64,000 nt of DNA from Bowmanella denitrificans (GCF_002887595.1 NZ_PEBU01000007.1:62001-126000); one strand, 5' to 3'. Positions 1-9,039 are shown, counted from the stretch's first letter. A program made the numbers and translations. The notes: generated by a model not told the origin, from the letters alone.

Positions 1-273
1 GTGCGACCCGGTTACCAGTGGTAGCACCAATGACGGGGATAATACGTCCAGCTTATTGCCAACCAGGTTACGTGGCGCCTGCTCACCCAGTTTTGGGATC
101 TCATAATCTCTGCCGCGATTGGGCTGGTTCAACCCTTCGGGAATCTTAAGATCCACTCTCTGCTGTTCCTGCAGATAGTCAAAATTACCATTGGCGACAC
201 GCCTTTCCTGGGACGAGGTACAACCGCCCAAACTTGCTGCAAGAACAATCGTCAGCAGAGAATATCGAATCAT
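1..273 (-). CDS. bamC: BamC outer-membrane assembly lipoprotein, N-terminal part (partial at window edge)
   Basis: Ninety-one codons read on the minus strand from ATG at 273 to the window edge without a stop. The product opens with a short hydrophobic segment ending in a lipobox (Leu-Gly-Gly-Cys, Cys at about residue 18), then the conserved early BamC region with the YLQEQQR and IPEGLNQP stretches. BamC is a lipoprotein of the BAM complex that inserts beta-barrel proteins in the outer membrane. An AAGGAG ribosome site lies 5 nt upstream of the ATG. The gene starts 9 nt after the dapA stop on the same strand, the usual dapA-bamC operon. The C-terminus lies outside the window. Confidence 0.9.
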   Translation of the reverse strand, partial: MIRYSLLTIVLAASLGGCTSSQERRVANGNFDYLQEQQRVDLKIPEGLNQPNRGRDYEIPKLGEQAPRNLVGNKLDVLSPSLVLPLVTGSH

Positions 274-282
274 CGGCACTCC

Positions 283-1164
283 TTAGGATAACAGGCCAGC
301 ATTGTGCATGACTTGTTCGATAGCTTTTTGATGGATGAGTTCCGCTTCCACCATAGGTAATCTCAAGGCCGGGCTTGGAATCAACCCCATGCGGTACAGG
401 GCCCATTTAGGAATAACAGGGTTGGGCTCTATAAACAGCCCTTCATGCAGTGCAGCGAGCCCCGCATCAATCTCTCTTGCCAACTCGGCTTGGCCGCTTG
501 TCGCAGCAGCACAAAGTCTGGCCATCGCCTCAGGGGCAAGGTTGGCGGTAACAGAAATCACGCCATGGCCACCCGCCAGCATAAATTCACAGCCGGTGGC
601 ATCATCGCCGCTAAGCAATACGAAATCAGTTGGCAGTAAAGCCTGCATTTCACGCAACCGATTCAGGTCGCCGGTCGCATCTTTAAGACCGACAATACGT
701 GGATGCTTAGCCAATACAGCTACAGTCTCCGCTTGCATATCGGTAACGGTGCGTCCTGGCACATTATACAGCAGCAACGGCAGTCCACAGGCGTCTGCGA
801 CCTTTTCAAAGTGGGCAATAAGTCCGCGCTGTTGTGGTTTATTATAATAAGGGACAACGCTTAATAGCCCATCGGCACCCACTTCAGCAGAAGCCTGACT
901 TAACTCGATGGCTTCGTCTGTGGAGTTGGCTCCGCTACCTGAAATAACCGGAATGCGACCCGCAGCGTACTCCACTATTTTCTTAACCACATGAATATGT
1001 TCATCTATTGGCAGTGTGGCTGACTCTCCCGTGGTGCCCACAGCAACGATGCCGGCAGTGCCAGCTTTGATATGGAATTCGACCAGTTGCTGTAAGGAGG
1101 GATAATGGATTTCGCCCGTCTCGGTCATCGGCGTGACCAGCGCTACAATACTGCCTGTGAACAT
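283..1164 (-). CDS. dapA: 4-hydroxy-tetrahydrodipicolinate synthase
   Basis: DapA condenses pyruvate with aspartate semialdehyde, the first committed step of lysine and diaminopimelate synthesis in the cytoplasm. The 293-residue product starts MFTGSIVALVTPM like the enterobacterial enzyme. It has the GTTGES pyruvate-binding loop, a tyrosine in YNVPGRT and the Schiff-base lysine in VGLKDATG. I chose ATG 1164 rather than upstream in-frame starts because a GGGGAG ribosome site precedes it and the alignment to known DapA begins there. It is followed by bamC in one operon and is divergent from gcvR. Confidence 0.97.
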   Translation of the reverse strand: MFTGSIVALVTPMTETGEIHYPSLQQLVEFHIKAGTAGIVAVGTTGESATLPIDEHIHVVKKIVEYAAGRIPVISGSGANSTDEAIELSQASAEVGADGLLSVVPYYNKPQQRGLIAHFEKVADACGLPLLLYNVPGRTVTDMQAETVAVLAKHPRIVGLKDATGDLNRLREMQALLPTDFVLLSGDDATGCEFMLAGGHGVISVTANLAPEAMARLCAAATSGQAELAREIDAGLAALHEGLFIEPNPVIPKWALYRMGLIPSPALRLPMVEAELIHQKAIEQVMHNAGLLS

Positions 1165-1318
1165 TCTTGCTCCCCGGAAAATTAAGCGCCTAATGGTAAA
1201 GAGGTAGCCAGGCAAACACAAGCGCCATTTCATACCATTCAAGCCCTGTCAGATTGGATATTTAATCCTTAGGGGTTTGTGGTAGACTTCCGGGCCTTTA
1301 AACCCTGTAACGACTCAT

Positions 1319-1843
1319 ATGAAACAGCAACTTATCGTGACCATTCTGGGAACGGACAAGATAGGCATACTGAGTACTCTGGCTGCCACTGTGGGCGCCT
1401 GCAACTGTAACATTCTGGACAGCCGCCAGGCGGTTTATGGTCAAGACTTTTCCCTTACTATGATCCTCGAAGGTGTACAGAGCGCGATAATAAAGGCGGA
1501 GCTGCAAATTCCCCAGGTTTGTCAGCAGCATGATCTACTGTCCATGATGAAACGTACTAAGCAGCATAATCGGCAGGATCTGGCGTATCTGGCCGATGTG
1601 GAGGTGTCTGGTGTGGACTTTCTTGGCGTGATTCGCGAAATCACCGCATTCTTTGCCAACTTTGATATTACCGTTACCGCCTTTCGTCAGCATACCTATA
1701 CAGATGCAGAAAGTGGTGTGGAAATGGTGCAATGTAAGATGGTGGTAAGCATGCCCAATGAAACCAAACTGGATGACGTGCAAGCTGCGTTTAACACTAA
1801 ACTGGATGAGTTAAATCTGCAGGGAACCATCAAAAAACACTGA
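1319..1843 (+). CDS. gcvR: Glycine cleavage system transcriptional repressor GcvR-like ACT protein
   Basis: A 174-residue protein with two ACT-type halves: residues about 5-75 beginning VTILGTDKIGILSTLA, and about 92-165 containing VSGVDFLGVIREITAFF. GcvR in E. coli binds GcvA and represses glycine cleavage genes when glycine is low. The position between dapA and bcp is the same as in E. coli, which supports orthology. It is divergent from dapA with about 155 bp between the starts. The bcp ribosome site overlaps its stop region, so both are probably cotranscribed. The regulatory function is inferred from family and synteny. Confidence 0.9.
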   Translation: MKQQLIVTILGTDKIGILSTLAATVGACNCNILDSRQAVYGQDFSLTMILEGVQSAIIKAELQIPQVCQQHDLLSMMKRTKQHNRQDLAYLADVEVSGVDFLGVIREITAFFANFDITVTAFRQHTYTDAESGVEMVQCKMVVSMPNETKLDDVQAAFNTKLDELNLQGTIKKH

Positions 1844-1850
1844 GGAGCTT

Positions 1851-2312
1851 ATGAACAGGATGACCGAAGGCCAGAGCGCGCCCCGATTCACTTTACCTGA
1901 TCAAAACAACGAATTGGTCAATCTGGCTGATTTTAGTGGCCGTAAAGTGCTGGTGTATTTCTACCCTAAAGCCATGACCCCAGGTTGCACCGTTCAGGCA
2001 CAATGTCTGCGGGACAGCAAAGCTGAGTTGGATAAACACAATGTTGTGGTACTAGGCATCAGCCCGGATCCGGTTAAACGTTTACCTAAATTTATTGAAA
2101 AAGAAGGGCTGAATTTCACCCTGTTGTCTGATGAAGATCATGCGGTTGCAGACGCCTTTGGGGTATGGGGCCCGAAAAAGTTTATGGGCCGAGAGTTTGA
2201 TGGTATTCACAGAATCAGCTTTCTGATTGATGAACAAGGCAAAATTGAGAAAGTTTTTGATAAGTTTAAAACCAAAGACCACCATCAGGTGGTAATGGAT
2301 TATCTTGCTTGA
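1851..2312 (+). CDS. bcp: Thioredoxin-dependent peroxiredoxin Bcp
   Basis: Bcp is a cytoplasmic AhpC/TSA-family peroxidase that reduces hydrogen peroxide and lipid hydroperoxides with thioredoxin electrons. The 153-residue protein has the peroxidatic cysteine at residue 46 in TPGCTVQ, and a second cysteine at residue 52. In E. coli the resolving cysteine sits five residues after the first; here it is six after, in the form TVQAQC, so the resolving role is uncertain. The start is clear: a GAGGAG ribosome site 7 nt after the gcvR stop. A strong hairpin follows, shared with convergent perM. Confidence 0.95.
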   Translation: MNRMTEGQSAPRFTLPDQNNELVNLADFSGRKVLVYFYPKAMTPGCTVQAQCLRDSKAELDKHNVVVLGISPDPVKRLPKFIEKEGLNFTLLSDEDHAVADAFGVWGPKKFMGREFDGIHRISFLIDEQGKIEKVFDKFKTKDHHQVVMDYLA

Positions 2313-2325
2313 ACTGAAACCTAAC

Positions 2326-2347
2326 AAAGGCCGCTGAAGCGGCCTTT
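2326..2347. terminator. Bidirectional hairpin terminator between bcp and perM
   Basis: A 9-bp perfect stem (AAAGGCCGC / GCGGCCTTT) with a 4-nt loop, flanked by A and T residues, lies 13 bp after the bcp stop and about 50 bp after the perM stop on the other strand. Its position between convergent genes suggests it serves both. Confidence 0.75.
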
Positions 2348-2394
2348 GCTATCTGTGCTGTTTATCGCTTGAATATAGACTTATTAAATCTGAG

Positions 2395-3474
2395 CTAAGT
2401 GACCTGCCCTTCCGATTGTCGCGGTAAACTGTTTTCCGACCAGGCGTTAAACACGGCTTTGACTAAGGTAGCTAAGGGGATGGCGAAGAACACACCCCAG
2501 AATCCCCATAACCCACCAAAAAACAGGACAGCGATAATAATATAAACCGGGTGCAGGCTGACTGCTTCAGAGAACAGCAACGGCACCAACAGGTTGCCGT
2601 CCAACGCCTGAATAATCCCGTATGCAATCATCAGATACCAAAAATCGGCGGTTAATCCCCATTGGAACAAGGCTACAATGGCCACCGGAAAAGTGACCAC
2701 CGCTGCGCCAATATAGGGAATCAGCACTGAAAAACCGACCAACACACCAAGCAGCAGGGAGTAACGCAAGTCCATCAGGGCAAAAGTGATGGCCGATACT
2801 GTGCCCACAATCAGAATTTCGATGACTTTGCCACGAATATAGTTGACGATCTGTGTATTCATCTCCCGCCCCACTTGCTTCAGCAAACGTCGGTCTTTGG
2901 GCATAATACCGGCAAGATTGTTGAGTAACTCACCCCGATCTTTAAGGATAAAAAACACCATCAAAGGCACCAGAATAAAGTAGATCATCAGTGCCACCAG
3001 GCTGACAATAGAGCTTAAAGAAGCAGAAAGAATATCCTTGCCCAGGCTCACAACCCTCTCATTCACCCCTACCAGTGCCATATCTATATCCTGCTTGGAC
3101 AACAAGCCAGGGTAGGCATCGGGCAGTGTCAGCAACCATGTCTGGGTTTTAGACCAGAACAATGGCATTTCCGTTAATAAATTTACCCCCTGTTGCCAAA
3201 TTACTGGCACCAGGGCCACCATGAACAGCACGCTCAGGCTGATAAACAATGTCAGTACCAAACTTACCGCCCATGTCCTGCCCATGCCTAGTTTATCCAG
3301 CTTGTTTACCGGCCACTCAAGCAAATAGGCAACCACCACAGCAACCAGTACCGGGGCCAGCATAGCCCCCCAAAAAATCAGTACGGCAAAGGCCAGCACA
3401 ACCATCACCAACAACGTGGCGCTGGCCGGGTCAGAGAATTTTCTTTTATACCAGAGGTTTAACTGCTCTAACAT
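2395..3474 (-). CDS. perM: AI-2E transporter family membrane protein PerM
   Basis: A 359-residue inner-membrane protein with about eight hydrophobic segments and the conserved C-terminal blocks GFSVLIPYIGAAVVTFP and ALDGNLLVPLLFS of the AI-2E/PerM (UPF0118) family. Members export autoinducer-2 or act as sodium/proton antiporters; for PerM itself the substrate is unsettled. I chose the ATG at 3474 (MLEQLNLWYKRKF) because an AAGGA site precedes it, while an upstream in-frame start adds 23 atypical residues. In E. coli perM is likewise beside bepA and bcp. Here it is divergent from bepA. Confidence 0.9.
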   Translation of the reverse strand: MLEQLNLWYKRKFSDPASATLLVMVVLAFAVLIFWGAMLAPVLVAVVVAYLLEWPVNKLDKLGMGRTWAVSLVLTLFISLSVLFMVALVPVIWQQGVNLLTEMPLFWSKTQTWLLTLPDAYPGLLSKQDIDMALVGVNERVVSLGKDILSASLSSIVSLVALMIYFILVPLMVFFILKDRGELLNNLAGIMPKDRRLLKQVGREMNTQIVNYIRGKVIEILIVGTVSAITFALMDLRYSLLLGVLVGFSVLIPYIGAAVVTFPVAIVALFQWGLTADFWYLMIAYGIIQALDGNLLVPLLFSEAVSLHPVYIIIAVLFFGGLWGFWGVFFAIPLATLVKAVFNAWSENSLPRQSEGQVT

Positions 3475-3738
3475 GCAAAATCCTTGCAGGGAAATGACGC
3501 TGGAAATGAGATTGGTGTATACCCGGCCAATTATCCTCTGCATAGGGTGAAAGGATCAATGGGCTAACCCGGTATTTATCTGTTAATCAGCGTTTGATGC
3601 TAACCTGTTATCACGTTGGCGGCCATGCGACCATGGACCAATCTTTATCCCTTGTTTATGTAACATCAACCGATATCCATGGTCAGATACTTAAGAATAC
3701 GGTTATAGTTAGGTATTGGGCAATGACGCCCGAGGTGG

Positions 3739-3767
3739 GGAACTAAAGTAAGGTATCCCTAATCGAA
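3739..3767 (+). promoter_or_regulatory. Candidate sigma-E promoter for bepA
   Basis: GGAACTA at 3739-3745 and TCGAA at 3763-3767 are separated by 17 nt, close to the extracytoplasmic-stress sigma-E consensus (GGAACTT, about 16 nt, TCTGA/TCAAA). It lies about 30 bp upstream of the bepA ATG. E. coli bepA belongs to the sigma-E regulon, which makes the match plausible. This is a by-eye call. The rest of the 324-bp perM-bepA gap (3475-3798) shows no gene. Confidence 0.4.
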
Positions 3768-3798
3768 TCCATCCCGGTTCCTGAGAGTATTGGAAACT

Positions 3799-5247
3799 AT
3801 GCGAAGAAGTATCGTTCTGTGTCTGAGTCTGTTACCTGTTTTGTTGTCTGCCCAGGTCCGACTCAACAACGACAAGAATGAGTTGCCCGAAATAGGTGTG
3901 GTAGCCTCCAACGCCATCAGTATCGACAAAGAGCTGTTGGTGGGTGAGGCATTGATGCGTCAGCTACGTGGCCGTGCGCCCATCATCAATGATCCTTTAC
4001 TGGAAGAATACGTGCAAGATCTGGGTAACCGTCTGGTGGCCCAAGCAGACAATGCAAAATTCCCGTTTAAGTTTTTCCCTATTGGTAACAATGACATTAA
4101 CGCCTTTGCCTTTTATGGCGGGCACATTGGTATTCATACCGGGCTGATTGTTGAAGCAGACAGTGAAAGTGAACTCGCCTCTGTAATGGCCCACGAGATT
4201 GCACACGTGACACAACGTCATTTGGCCCGTAGCATCGAAGCCAGACAGAAAACCTCGCCTTTGCAGTTAGTGTCGATGCTGGGAGGCGTGCTTTTAGCGA
4301 TGGCCGATCCCGAAGCGGGGATTGCCGCCATTAGCGCCAGCCAGGCTGCGGGTGCGCAAGCCTCGATTAACTACACCCGTAGTAACGAAAAAGAAGCAGA
4401 CAGGGTGGGCATCGAGGTGCTTTCCCGCGCCGGTTATGATGCCGGGGCCGCCGCCGCTTTTTTCGGCAAGCTGGCCGCCAAATACCGTCATCAATCCAAG
4501 CCTCCGGCATTTTTACTTACTCACCCATTACCCGAAAGCCGTATTGCAGATGCCAGAGCCAGACAAGCTGCCTACCCTGATATCAATTTGCCACCTAGCC
4601 TGCACTTTCATCTGATTAAAGCCAGGATTCAGGCAAGATATACCGGCATCCGCACTTATGACGCCAGTTACTTTCAGGCCATGCTGGATAACACCAACCA
4701 CCCTGTACTGAAAAAAGCCGCACGCTACGGTTTGGCCCTGACCTTGCTTGACAACGATGAAGCAGACAAAGCAGAGCCGATTATTTCAGACTTGCTCAAA
4801 GATGACCCCGAGAATCTGTTTTATCTGGACACTTATACCGACATTGCCCTGGCACAAAAGCGCCCACAAGACGCTGTCGCACTGCTGTCAGAGCATAGCC
4901 GCAAACAACCCAGAAACCGCGTACTGGCTTTGAATCTGGCCAATGCCATGATCAAAAGTGGACAGAACAAAGAAGCGGTAAGAATCATCAAAGATTATCT
5001 ACTGGTTAACCCTGAACATCTGCTTTCCTATCAGCTCCTCAGTGAGGCCTATGGTGAAAACCGACAGATGCTGGAGATGCATCAGGCCAAAGCCGAGGTC
5101 TATGCATTAATTGCGGCCTACCCCAGGGCCATTGACGAGTTGCAAACTGCGTACAACTTTACCGCGGACTCAACGCTGGAGAAGCAGCGCATCCGAGCCA
5201 GAATTGAGCAGATGCGCGATGCCGACACCCGACTGCGCAATTTGTAA
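3799..5247 (+). CDS. bepA: Periplasmic M48 metalloprotease/chaperone BepA
   Basis: BepA helps LptD and other barrels assemble at the BAM complex and degrades stalled ones. The 482-residue protein has a signal peptide ending near VLLSAQ, the zinc motif HEIAH at about residues 132-136 and a downstream glutamate in NEKEADRVG near residue 199, then tetratricopeptide-like repeats from about 300 to the end. A TTG at 3790 is also in frame. The ATG at 3799 is preferred because the signal peptide then begins MRRSIVLCL. The neighbours perM and arsC match E. coli. A candidate sigma-E promoter lies upstream. Confidence 0.95.
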   Translation: MRRSIVLCLSLLPVLLSAQVRLNNDKNELPEIGVVASNAISIDKELLVGEALMRQLRGRAPIINDPLLEEYVQDLGNRLVAQADNAKFPFKFFPIGNNDINAFAFYGGHIGIHTGLIVEADSESELASVMAHEIAHVTQRHLARSIEARQKTSPLQLVSMLGGVLLAMADPEAGIAAISASQAAGAQASINYTRSNEKEADRVGIEVLSRAGYDAGAAAAFFGKLAAKYRHQSKPPAFLLTHPLPESRIADARARQAAYPDINLPPSLHFHLIKARIQARYTGIRTYDASYFQAMLDNTNHPVLKKAARYGLALTLLDNDEADKAEPIISDLLKDDPENLFYLDTYTDIALAQKRPQDAVALLSEHSRKQPRNRVLALNLANAMIKSGQNKEAVRIIKDYLLVNPEHLLSYQLLSEAYGENRQMLEMHQAKAEVYALIAAYPRAIDELQTAYNFTADSTLEKQRIRARIEQMRDADTRLRNL

Positions 5248-5287
5248 TCACATATCAACCGGCTTACCCCCAGTTGCACAGTGGATA

Positions 5288-5767
5288 TTAGCTGCGGGAT
5301 TGCAGAGCCTGGATTAACGCCAATAGGGTATCTGCATGTTGCTCCCCCATTAACTGCTTTATCAGTTTGCCGTCAGGCCCGATAATATAAGTGGCAGGCA
5401 AACTTTGTGGGCGCTGAAGTGGCAGTGAGGGAGTCGGCTCTGTTTGTATCAGAGGGAAGGCTATGGCGTATTTGTCTTTAAGGCTGGCAAGCTCACTTTG
5501 CTCTAATTGATCAAAACTTACCCCAAACAACTGGATTTGCTGGTTGTTGACCAACTCATTGAAGCGGTTCAGCTCAGGCATTTCTCTTAAGCAAGGTGCG
5601 CACCATTCGGCAAAATAGTTGATTACAACATATTGTCCACGAAGCTCCCGCCATTGATGTGCCTCACCATCCAGAGTATAAAAATCCGGCTTTAACCAGA
5701 TATAGCTGGAGAAGCCTGTCAGCATGGCAAGCACTGCCAGGACCAGGATCAGGGCTTTTTGCGGCAA
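5288..5767 (-). CDS. TlpA/ResA-family thiol-disulfide oxidoreductase, membrane anchored
   Basis: A 159-residue protein with an N-terminal hydrophobic anchor (about residues 4-20) and a thioredoxin fold carrying WCAPC near residue 55 and the cis-proline region SLPATYIIGPDGK. Such proteins act in the periplasm as thiol reductants or in redox signalling. The reading frame has no ATG near its start. A TTG at 5767 lies 7-8 nt after a strong GGAGGA site and is taken as the initiator. It is convergent with bepA and divergent from the arsC-wrbA genes. The exact client is unknown. Confidence 0.85.
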   Translation of the reverse strand: MPQKALILVLAVLAMLTGFSSYIWLKPDFYTLDGEAHQWRELRGQYVVINYFAEWCAPCLREMPELNRFNELVNNQQIQLFGVSFDQLEQSELASLKDKYAIAFPLIQTEPTPSLPLQRPQSLPATYIIGPDGKLIKQLMGEQHADTLLALIQALQSRS

Positions 5768-5833
5768 ACGGCTGTCCTCCTCGAAGTTGTCTGGGTAGAA
5801 TGTCCGATATTCATTGCTAATCCGTCAAGTCAG

Positions 5834-6187
5834 ATGTCAAAAATTACACTATTACATAACCCAAGATGCTCTAAAAGCCGCCAGGCACTGCAACTACTCC
5901 AGGATAACAATCTGCAGGTCGACGTCGTTGAATACCTGAAGACCCCTTTGTCTCTAGCACAACTAGCCGAATTACAAAAAAAGCTTGGGCTGCAGGATGT
6001 CAGGGACATGATGCGCAGCAAAGAAGATATATATAAGGAACTGGGTTTAAACGATTCAGCCATGACCAGTGAGCAATTGCACGCCGCTATTGCTGAGCAT
6101 CCAATATTACTGGAGCGCCCTATCGCCATTTTGGGTAATCAGGCGCGTATTGGTCGTCCACCTGAACTCGTACTGGAATTAATATAA
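5834..6187 (+). CDS. arsC: Arsenate reductase (ArsC/YfgD family) glutaredoxin-type
   Basis: A 117-residue protein starting MSKITLLHNPRCSKSR. It has the active cysteine of NPRCSKSR at about residue 12 and the family block RPIAILGNQARIGRPPE near the end, matching E. coli YfgD/ArsC. ArsC enzymes reduce arsenate with glutathione and glutaredoxin. The chromosomal YfgD branch has no arsenic operon around it, so the physiological substrate is not certain. It keeps the E. coli neighbourhood near bepA and hda and is followed 4 nt later by wrbA. Confidence 0.9.
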   Translation: MSKITLLHNPRCSKSRQALQLLQDNNLQVDVVEYLKTPLSLAQLAELQKKLGLQDVRDMMRSKEDIYKELGLNDSAMTSEQLHAAIAEHPILLERPIAILGNQARIGRPPELVLELI

Positions 6188-6191
6188 GCCA

Positions 6192-6788
6192 ATGGCCGAC
6201 GATCATTACGCGTTAGTGCTTTATTACAGTGTTGGCGGCAGTACCAGAAATCTGGCGTATAAAATTGCCCAGGGCATAGAACAGATGGGACTGGAGGCAC
6301 GGCTTCGCACGGTGGCCCCGGTAAGTAACGGTCTGGAAAAAAGAGACAGCGTACCCAGCAGCGGCGACCCCTATGTCAGTATTGAGGATTTACGCCAATG
6401 CAGCGCTTTGGCGCTAGGCAGCCCCACCCGGTTTGGCAATATGGCCAGCGCCATGAAGTATTTTTGGGACAGCACATCCAGCTTATGGCTGAGTGCTGAG
6501 CTGGCTGATAAACCTGCCTGTGTATTTACCTCCAGTGGCAGCCTGCATGGCGGACAGGAGTCCACCTTACTGACGATGATGTTACCACTGCTGCATCACG
6601 GTATGTTTATAATGGGCACGCCCTACTCCGTGTCAGAATTAAACAGCACCCAAAGTGGCGGAACACCTTACGGACCCAGTCATTATGCAGGTTTAAATAA
6701 CAGCATTGATTTAACGCCCCAAGAACAGGCTATTTGCGTAGCCCAGGGCAATCGTCTGGCTGCACTGGCACTGAAATTGAGAGATTAA
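6192..6788 (+). CDS. wrbA: NAD(P)H:quinone oxidoreductase, WrbA-type flavodoxin-like
   Basis: A 198-residue FMN-binding protein. The phosphate-binding loop is YYSVGGSTRNLA at residues 10-21. The blocks GSPTRFGNMASAMKYFWD and FTSSGSLHGGQE are WrbA signatures. WrbA performs two-electron reduction of quinones and protects against redox cycling. It begins 4 nt after arsC, with a DUF2069 gene right after it, so the three genes are likely an operon. The length fits the family. Confidence 0.93.
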   Translation: MADDHYALVLYYSVGGSTRNLAYKIAQGIEQMGLEARLRTVAPVSNGLEKRDSVPSSGDPYVSIEDLRQCSALALGSPTRFGNMASAMKYFWDSTSSLWLSAELADKPACVFTSSGSLHGGQESTLLTMMLPLLHHGMFIMGTPYSVSELNSTQSGGTPYGPSHYAGLNNSIDLTPQEQAICVAQGNRLAALALKLRD

Positions 6789-6790
6789 GA

Positions 6791-7186
6791 TTGAACCCGA
6801 AAACCCGCTTTTTCCGTATTCTTGCCCTGAGTTCTTACATAAGTTTATTGCTATTTAGCATATTGTGGCATTTTGTTCTTACCACTGAAGGACAATATTC
6901 CCTGCTATTTTTGTTTTTAATGTGGGTACTTCCCTTGCTTTTGCCACTGCGTGGTATTTTGCAAGGCAAACCTTATACTCATGCCTGGGCTAACTTTATT
7001 TTGATGTTTTATCTTCTGCATGGCCTGACGGGCATATATGCTTTGCAGCAGGAGTATTGGTACGCCGCCATCGAAGTCTTATTGGCATCACTGGCATTTA
7101 TTGGCTGTAGCTTCTTTGCCAGATTACGGGGACGGGAGCTTGGCCTTGGCTTGAAAAAGCTAAAGGAAAACAACAGTAAGGAATGA
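6791..7186 (+). CDS. DUF2069 family small inner-membrane protein
   Basis: A 131-residue protein with four hydrophobic segments (about residues 13-30, 40-57, 68-86 and 94-110) and the DUF2069 pattern LWHFVL, LLPLRGILQGKPYTHAWANFI and a short basic tail. Its function is not known. No ATG occurs near the true beginning; TTG 6791, 2 nt after the wrbA stop, is the likely start, coupled to wrbA. Its stop overlaps the start of the next gene in an ATGA arrangement. Known relatives also follow wrbA in Alteromonadales. Confidence 0.8.
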   Translation: MNPKTRFFRILALSSYISLLLFSILWHFVLTTEGQYSLLFLFLMWVLPLLLPLRGILQGKPYTHAWANFILMFYLLHGLTGIYALQQEYWYAAIEVLLASLAFIGCSFFARLRGRELGLGLKKLKENNSKE

Positions 7187-9039
7187 GGATGAAATACAGG
7201 CTGTGTTTGTCTTGCATAGGGATATTGACGGCTTGCGGTGGTGGCAGTAATAACTCGGCACCGCCTGCTCCGCCGCCAGTTGACAATAACAGCGCCAGTA
7301 TTAATGGACCACAAAGCGCCCGCGCGGGTGAGTCGGTGGCCCTTCTGTTATTAGCCGAGGGGATGCCGGGCCGAGTTAGTTGGCAGCAAACGGCCGGTCC
7401 GGATGTGTCCCTTGTCTCAGGTCAGAGTCAGGTGCTGGCTTTTGACGTGCCTGAAGCGGGCGATTTTGCATTCACGGTCAGTTTTGATACCAATCAGGGC
7501 CGCCGCTCTCTTGACTGGCAATTCAGTGCCGCTCCCTCTGATGAGGTTAAAACCAATGTAAGATTGGATCATCTGGCCGCAGAAGGCGCCAATGTATCTC
7601 TGCATGCTGACGCCAGTCAGGAGGTAAAATCGGTTACCTGGCAGCTGTTGTCCGGTCCCAATGTAACAACAGAGCTGAGTACGAATGGTCAGTACCTGTT
7701 CTATTCTGCGCCACAAGTTAACCAGGATACACTGATGCACTGGCAGGCTACCGTCACATTAGTCGATGGTAGCACTGATACGGATGATGCCTGGGTAATG
7801 GTTAAAAACGTTAACGCCAATTCCCAAGGGTTCTTCCCAAACTACAGAAATACCGTCAGTAGCGAAGCCCATGCCTACCTGCCTGATTCGCCCTACGCAG
7901 ACCATTTGGTGGATTGTACTTATAACAACCAGATTGCCAGTTCATGCCAATTTTCACGCCTGCCCATGCTGGGCACAGAACATCAGGCTCCAGCGATTCA
8001 GCAGGTGCTTGAACGTCTTGTGGTCACCCATGACTGGATGGGGGATAACTTTAAGCACTACCTGGAAGAGTCGGATCCTGAAGTCACAGCAGATATGCTT
8101 AAACTGCTGCGCGCCACCACCGCCGTGGTCATAGGTTATGATATCCGCCCCTCCTTCTATTGGACGGCAACGGGGGCGATTTATCTGGATGCAGCCAATT
8201 TATGGCTTAGCCCAGAACAACGCGACAGCCTCAACGATCAGCCTGATTATCGCAGTGATTTTGGCAATGATCTGCGCTTCTATATGCCGTGGCGCTACGT
8301 TAAGGACAATCAGTATTATCTGAGCAGTTATGCCAAATCACCACGCCAGCATCGGCGCTTTGCCGATATGCAGGCCAGCCTAACCTGGTTGCTTTACCAT
8401 GAATTGGCCCATGCCAATGACTTTTTCCCTTATCATAGCTGGAGTGCCCTGGCAGCGGGTGAGAGTCCTCTTGCCTATAGCAATGAACACGGCCCCTCCT
8501 CCGCAACCTTCAGCCAACGCTATCCCCTGCTGTCGGCACAGATGAAAGGATTGGCACAAGTCAGTTTTGCTGGGCAGACAGCCAATGCCACCCAAAGGGC
8601 TTATTTACCAGACGATGTGGCCAGTTTCTTCGCCCCGGATCGGGCGGTTGCCTACTACAGCTACTCCACAGAACGGGAAGATTTCGCCAATGCATTTGAG
8701 ATGTTTATGATGTCTTATCGCTTGGGCGTACAAGCAGATACCGGGGTGGTAGGTACAAAGGATAATCCACAGGATCTGGTTAGCTGGGGTCAGCGTAATC
8801 GTCAGAATCTTCCCGCCATTCAGCCCAGAGTCGATTTTTCCGTGCAAAACATTCTGCCACAGCTGAATATCGCCCAGGCACGGCAAAATATGCCAGCGGC
8901 AAGACTGCTGCCAGAGGGCGTAGCCTGGAGAGAGACGGTTGATCTGGATGGCAGCGCCGAGAACGTATCTGGGCTAAATGGGCATATCAAGAAAACTGTC
9001 AGGACACCAGCCGACCGCCCCGTCCCTTATCAACATTAG
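7183..9039 (+). CDS. Large lipoprotein with HExxH metallopeptidase-like motif, unknown function
   Basis: A 618-residue protein whose N-terminus is a lipoprotein signal ending ILTAC (Cys at about residue 18), followed by a Gly/Asn/Pro-rich linker. Residues about 40-210 look like two PKD/Ig-like beta domains. The second half carries HELAH near residue 406 and an EDFANAFE segment near residue 499 that could supply a third zinc ligand in the gluzincin manner. It is probably exported and anchored in the outer membrane. The ATG overlaps the DUF2069 stop by ATGA; a second ATG lies at 7189. I cannot name a family. Protease activity is inferred only from the motif. Confidence 0.8.
   Translation: MRMKYRLCLSCIGILTACGGGSNNSAPPAPPPVDNNSASINGPQSARAGESVALLLLAEGMPGRVSWQQTAGPDVSLVSGQSQVLAFDVPEAGDFAFTVSFDTNQGRRSLDWQFSAAPSDEVKTNVRLDHLAAEGANVSLHADASQEVKSVTWQLLSGPNVTTELSTNGQYLFYSAPQVNQDTLMHWQATVTLVDGSTDTDDAWVMVKNVNANSQGFFPNYRNTVSSEAHAYLPDSPYADHLVDCTYNNQIASSCQFSRLPMLGTEHQAPAIQQVLERLVVTHDWMGDNFKHYLEESDPEVTADMLKLLRATTAVVIGYDIRPSFYWTATGAIYLDAANLWLSPEQRDSLNDQPDYRSDFGNDLRFYMPWRYVKDNQYYLSSYAKSPRQHRRFADMQASLTWLLYHELAHANDFFPYHSWSALAAGESPLAYSNEHGPSSATFSQRYPLLSAQMKGLAQVSFAGQTANATQRAYLPDDVASFFAPDRAVAYYSYSTEREDFANAFEMFMMSYRLGVQADTGVVGTKDNPQDLVSWGQRNRQNLPAIQPRVDFSVQNILPQLNIAQARQNMPAARLLPEGVAWRETVDLDGSAENVSGLNGHIKKTVRTPADRPVPYQH

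Noticed and set aside
335-847. A 170-codon plus-strand frame inside dapA
   Set aside because: It is antisense to a clearly conserved gene and has no ribosome site or family.
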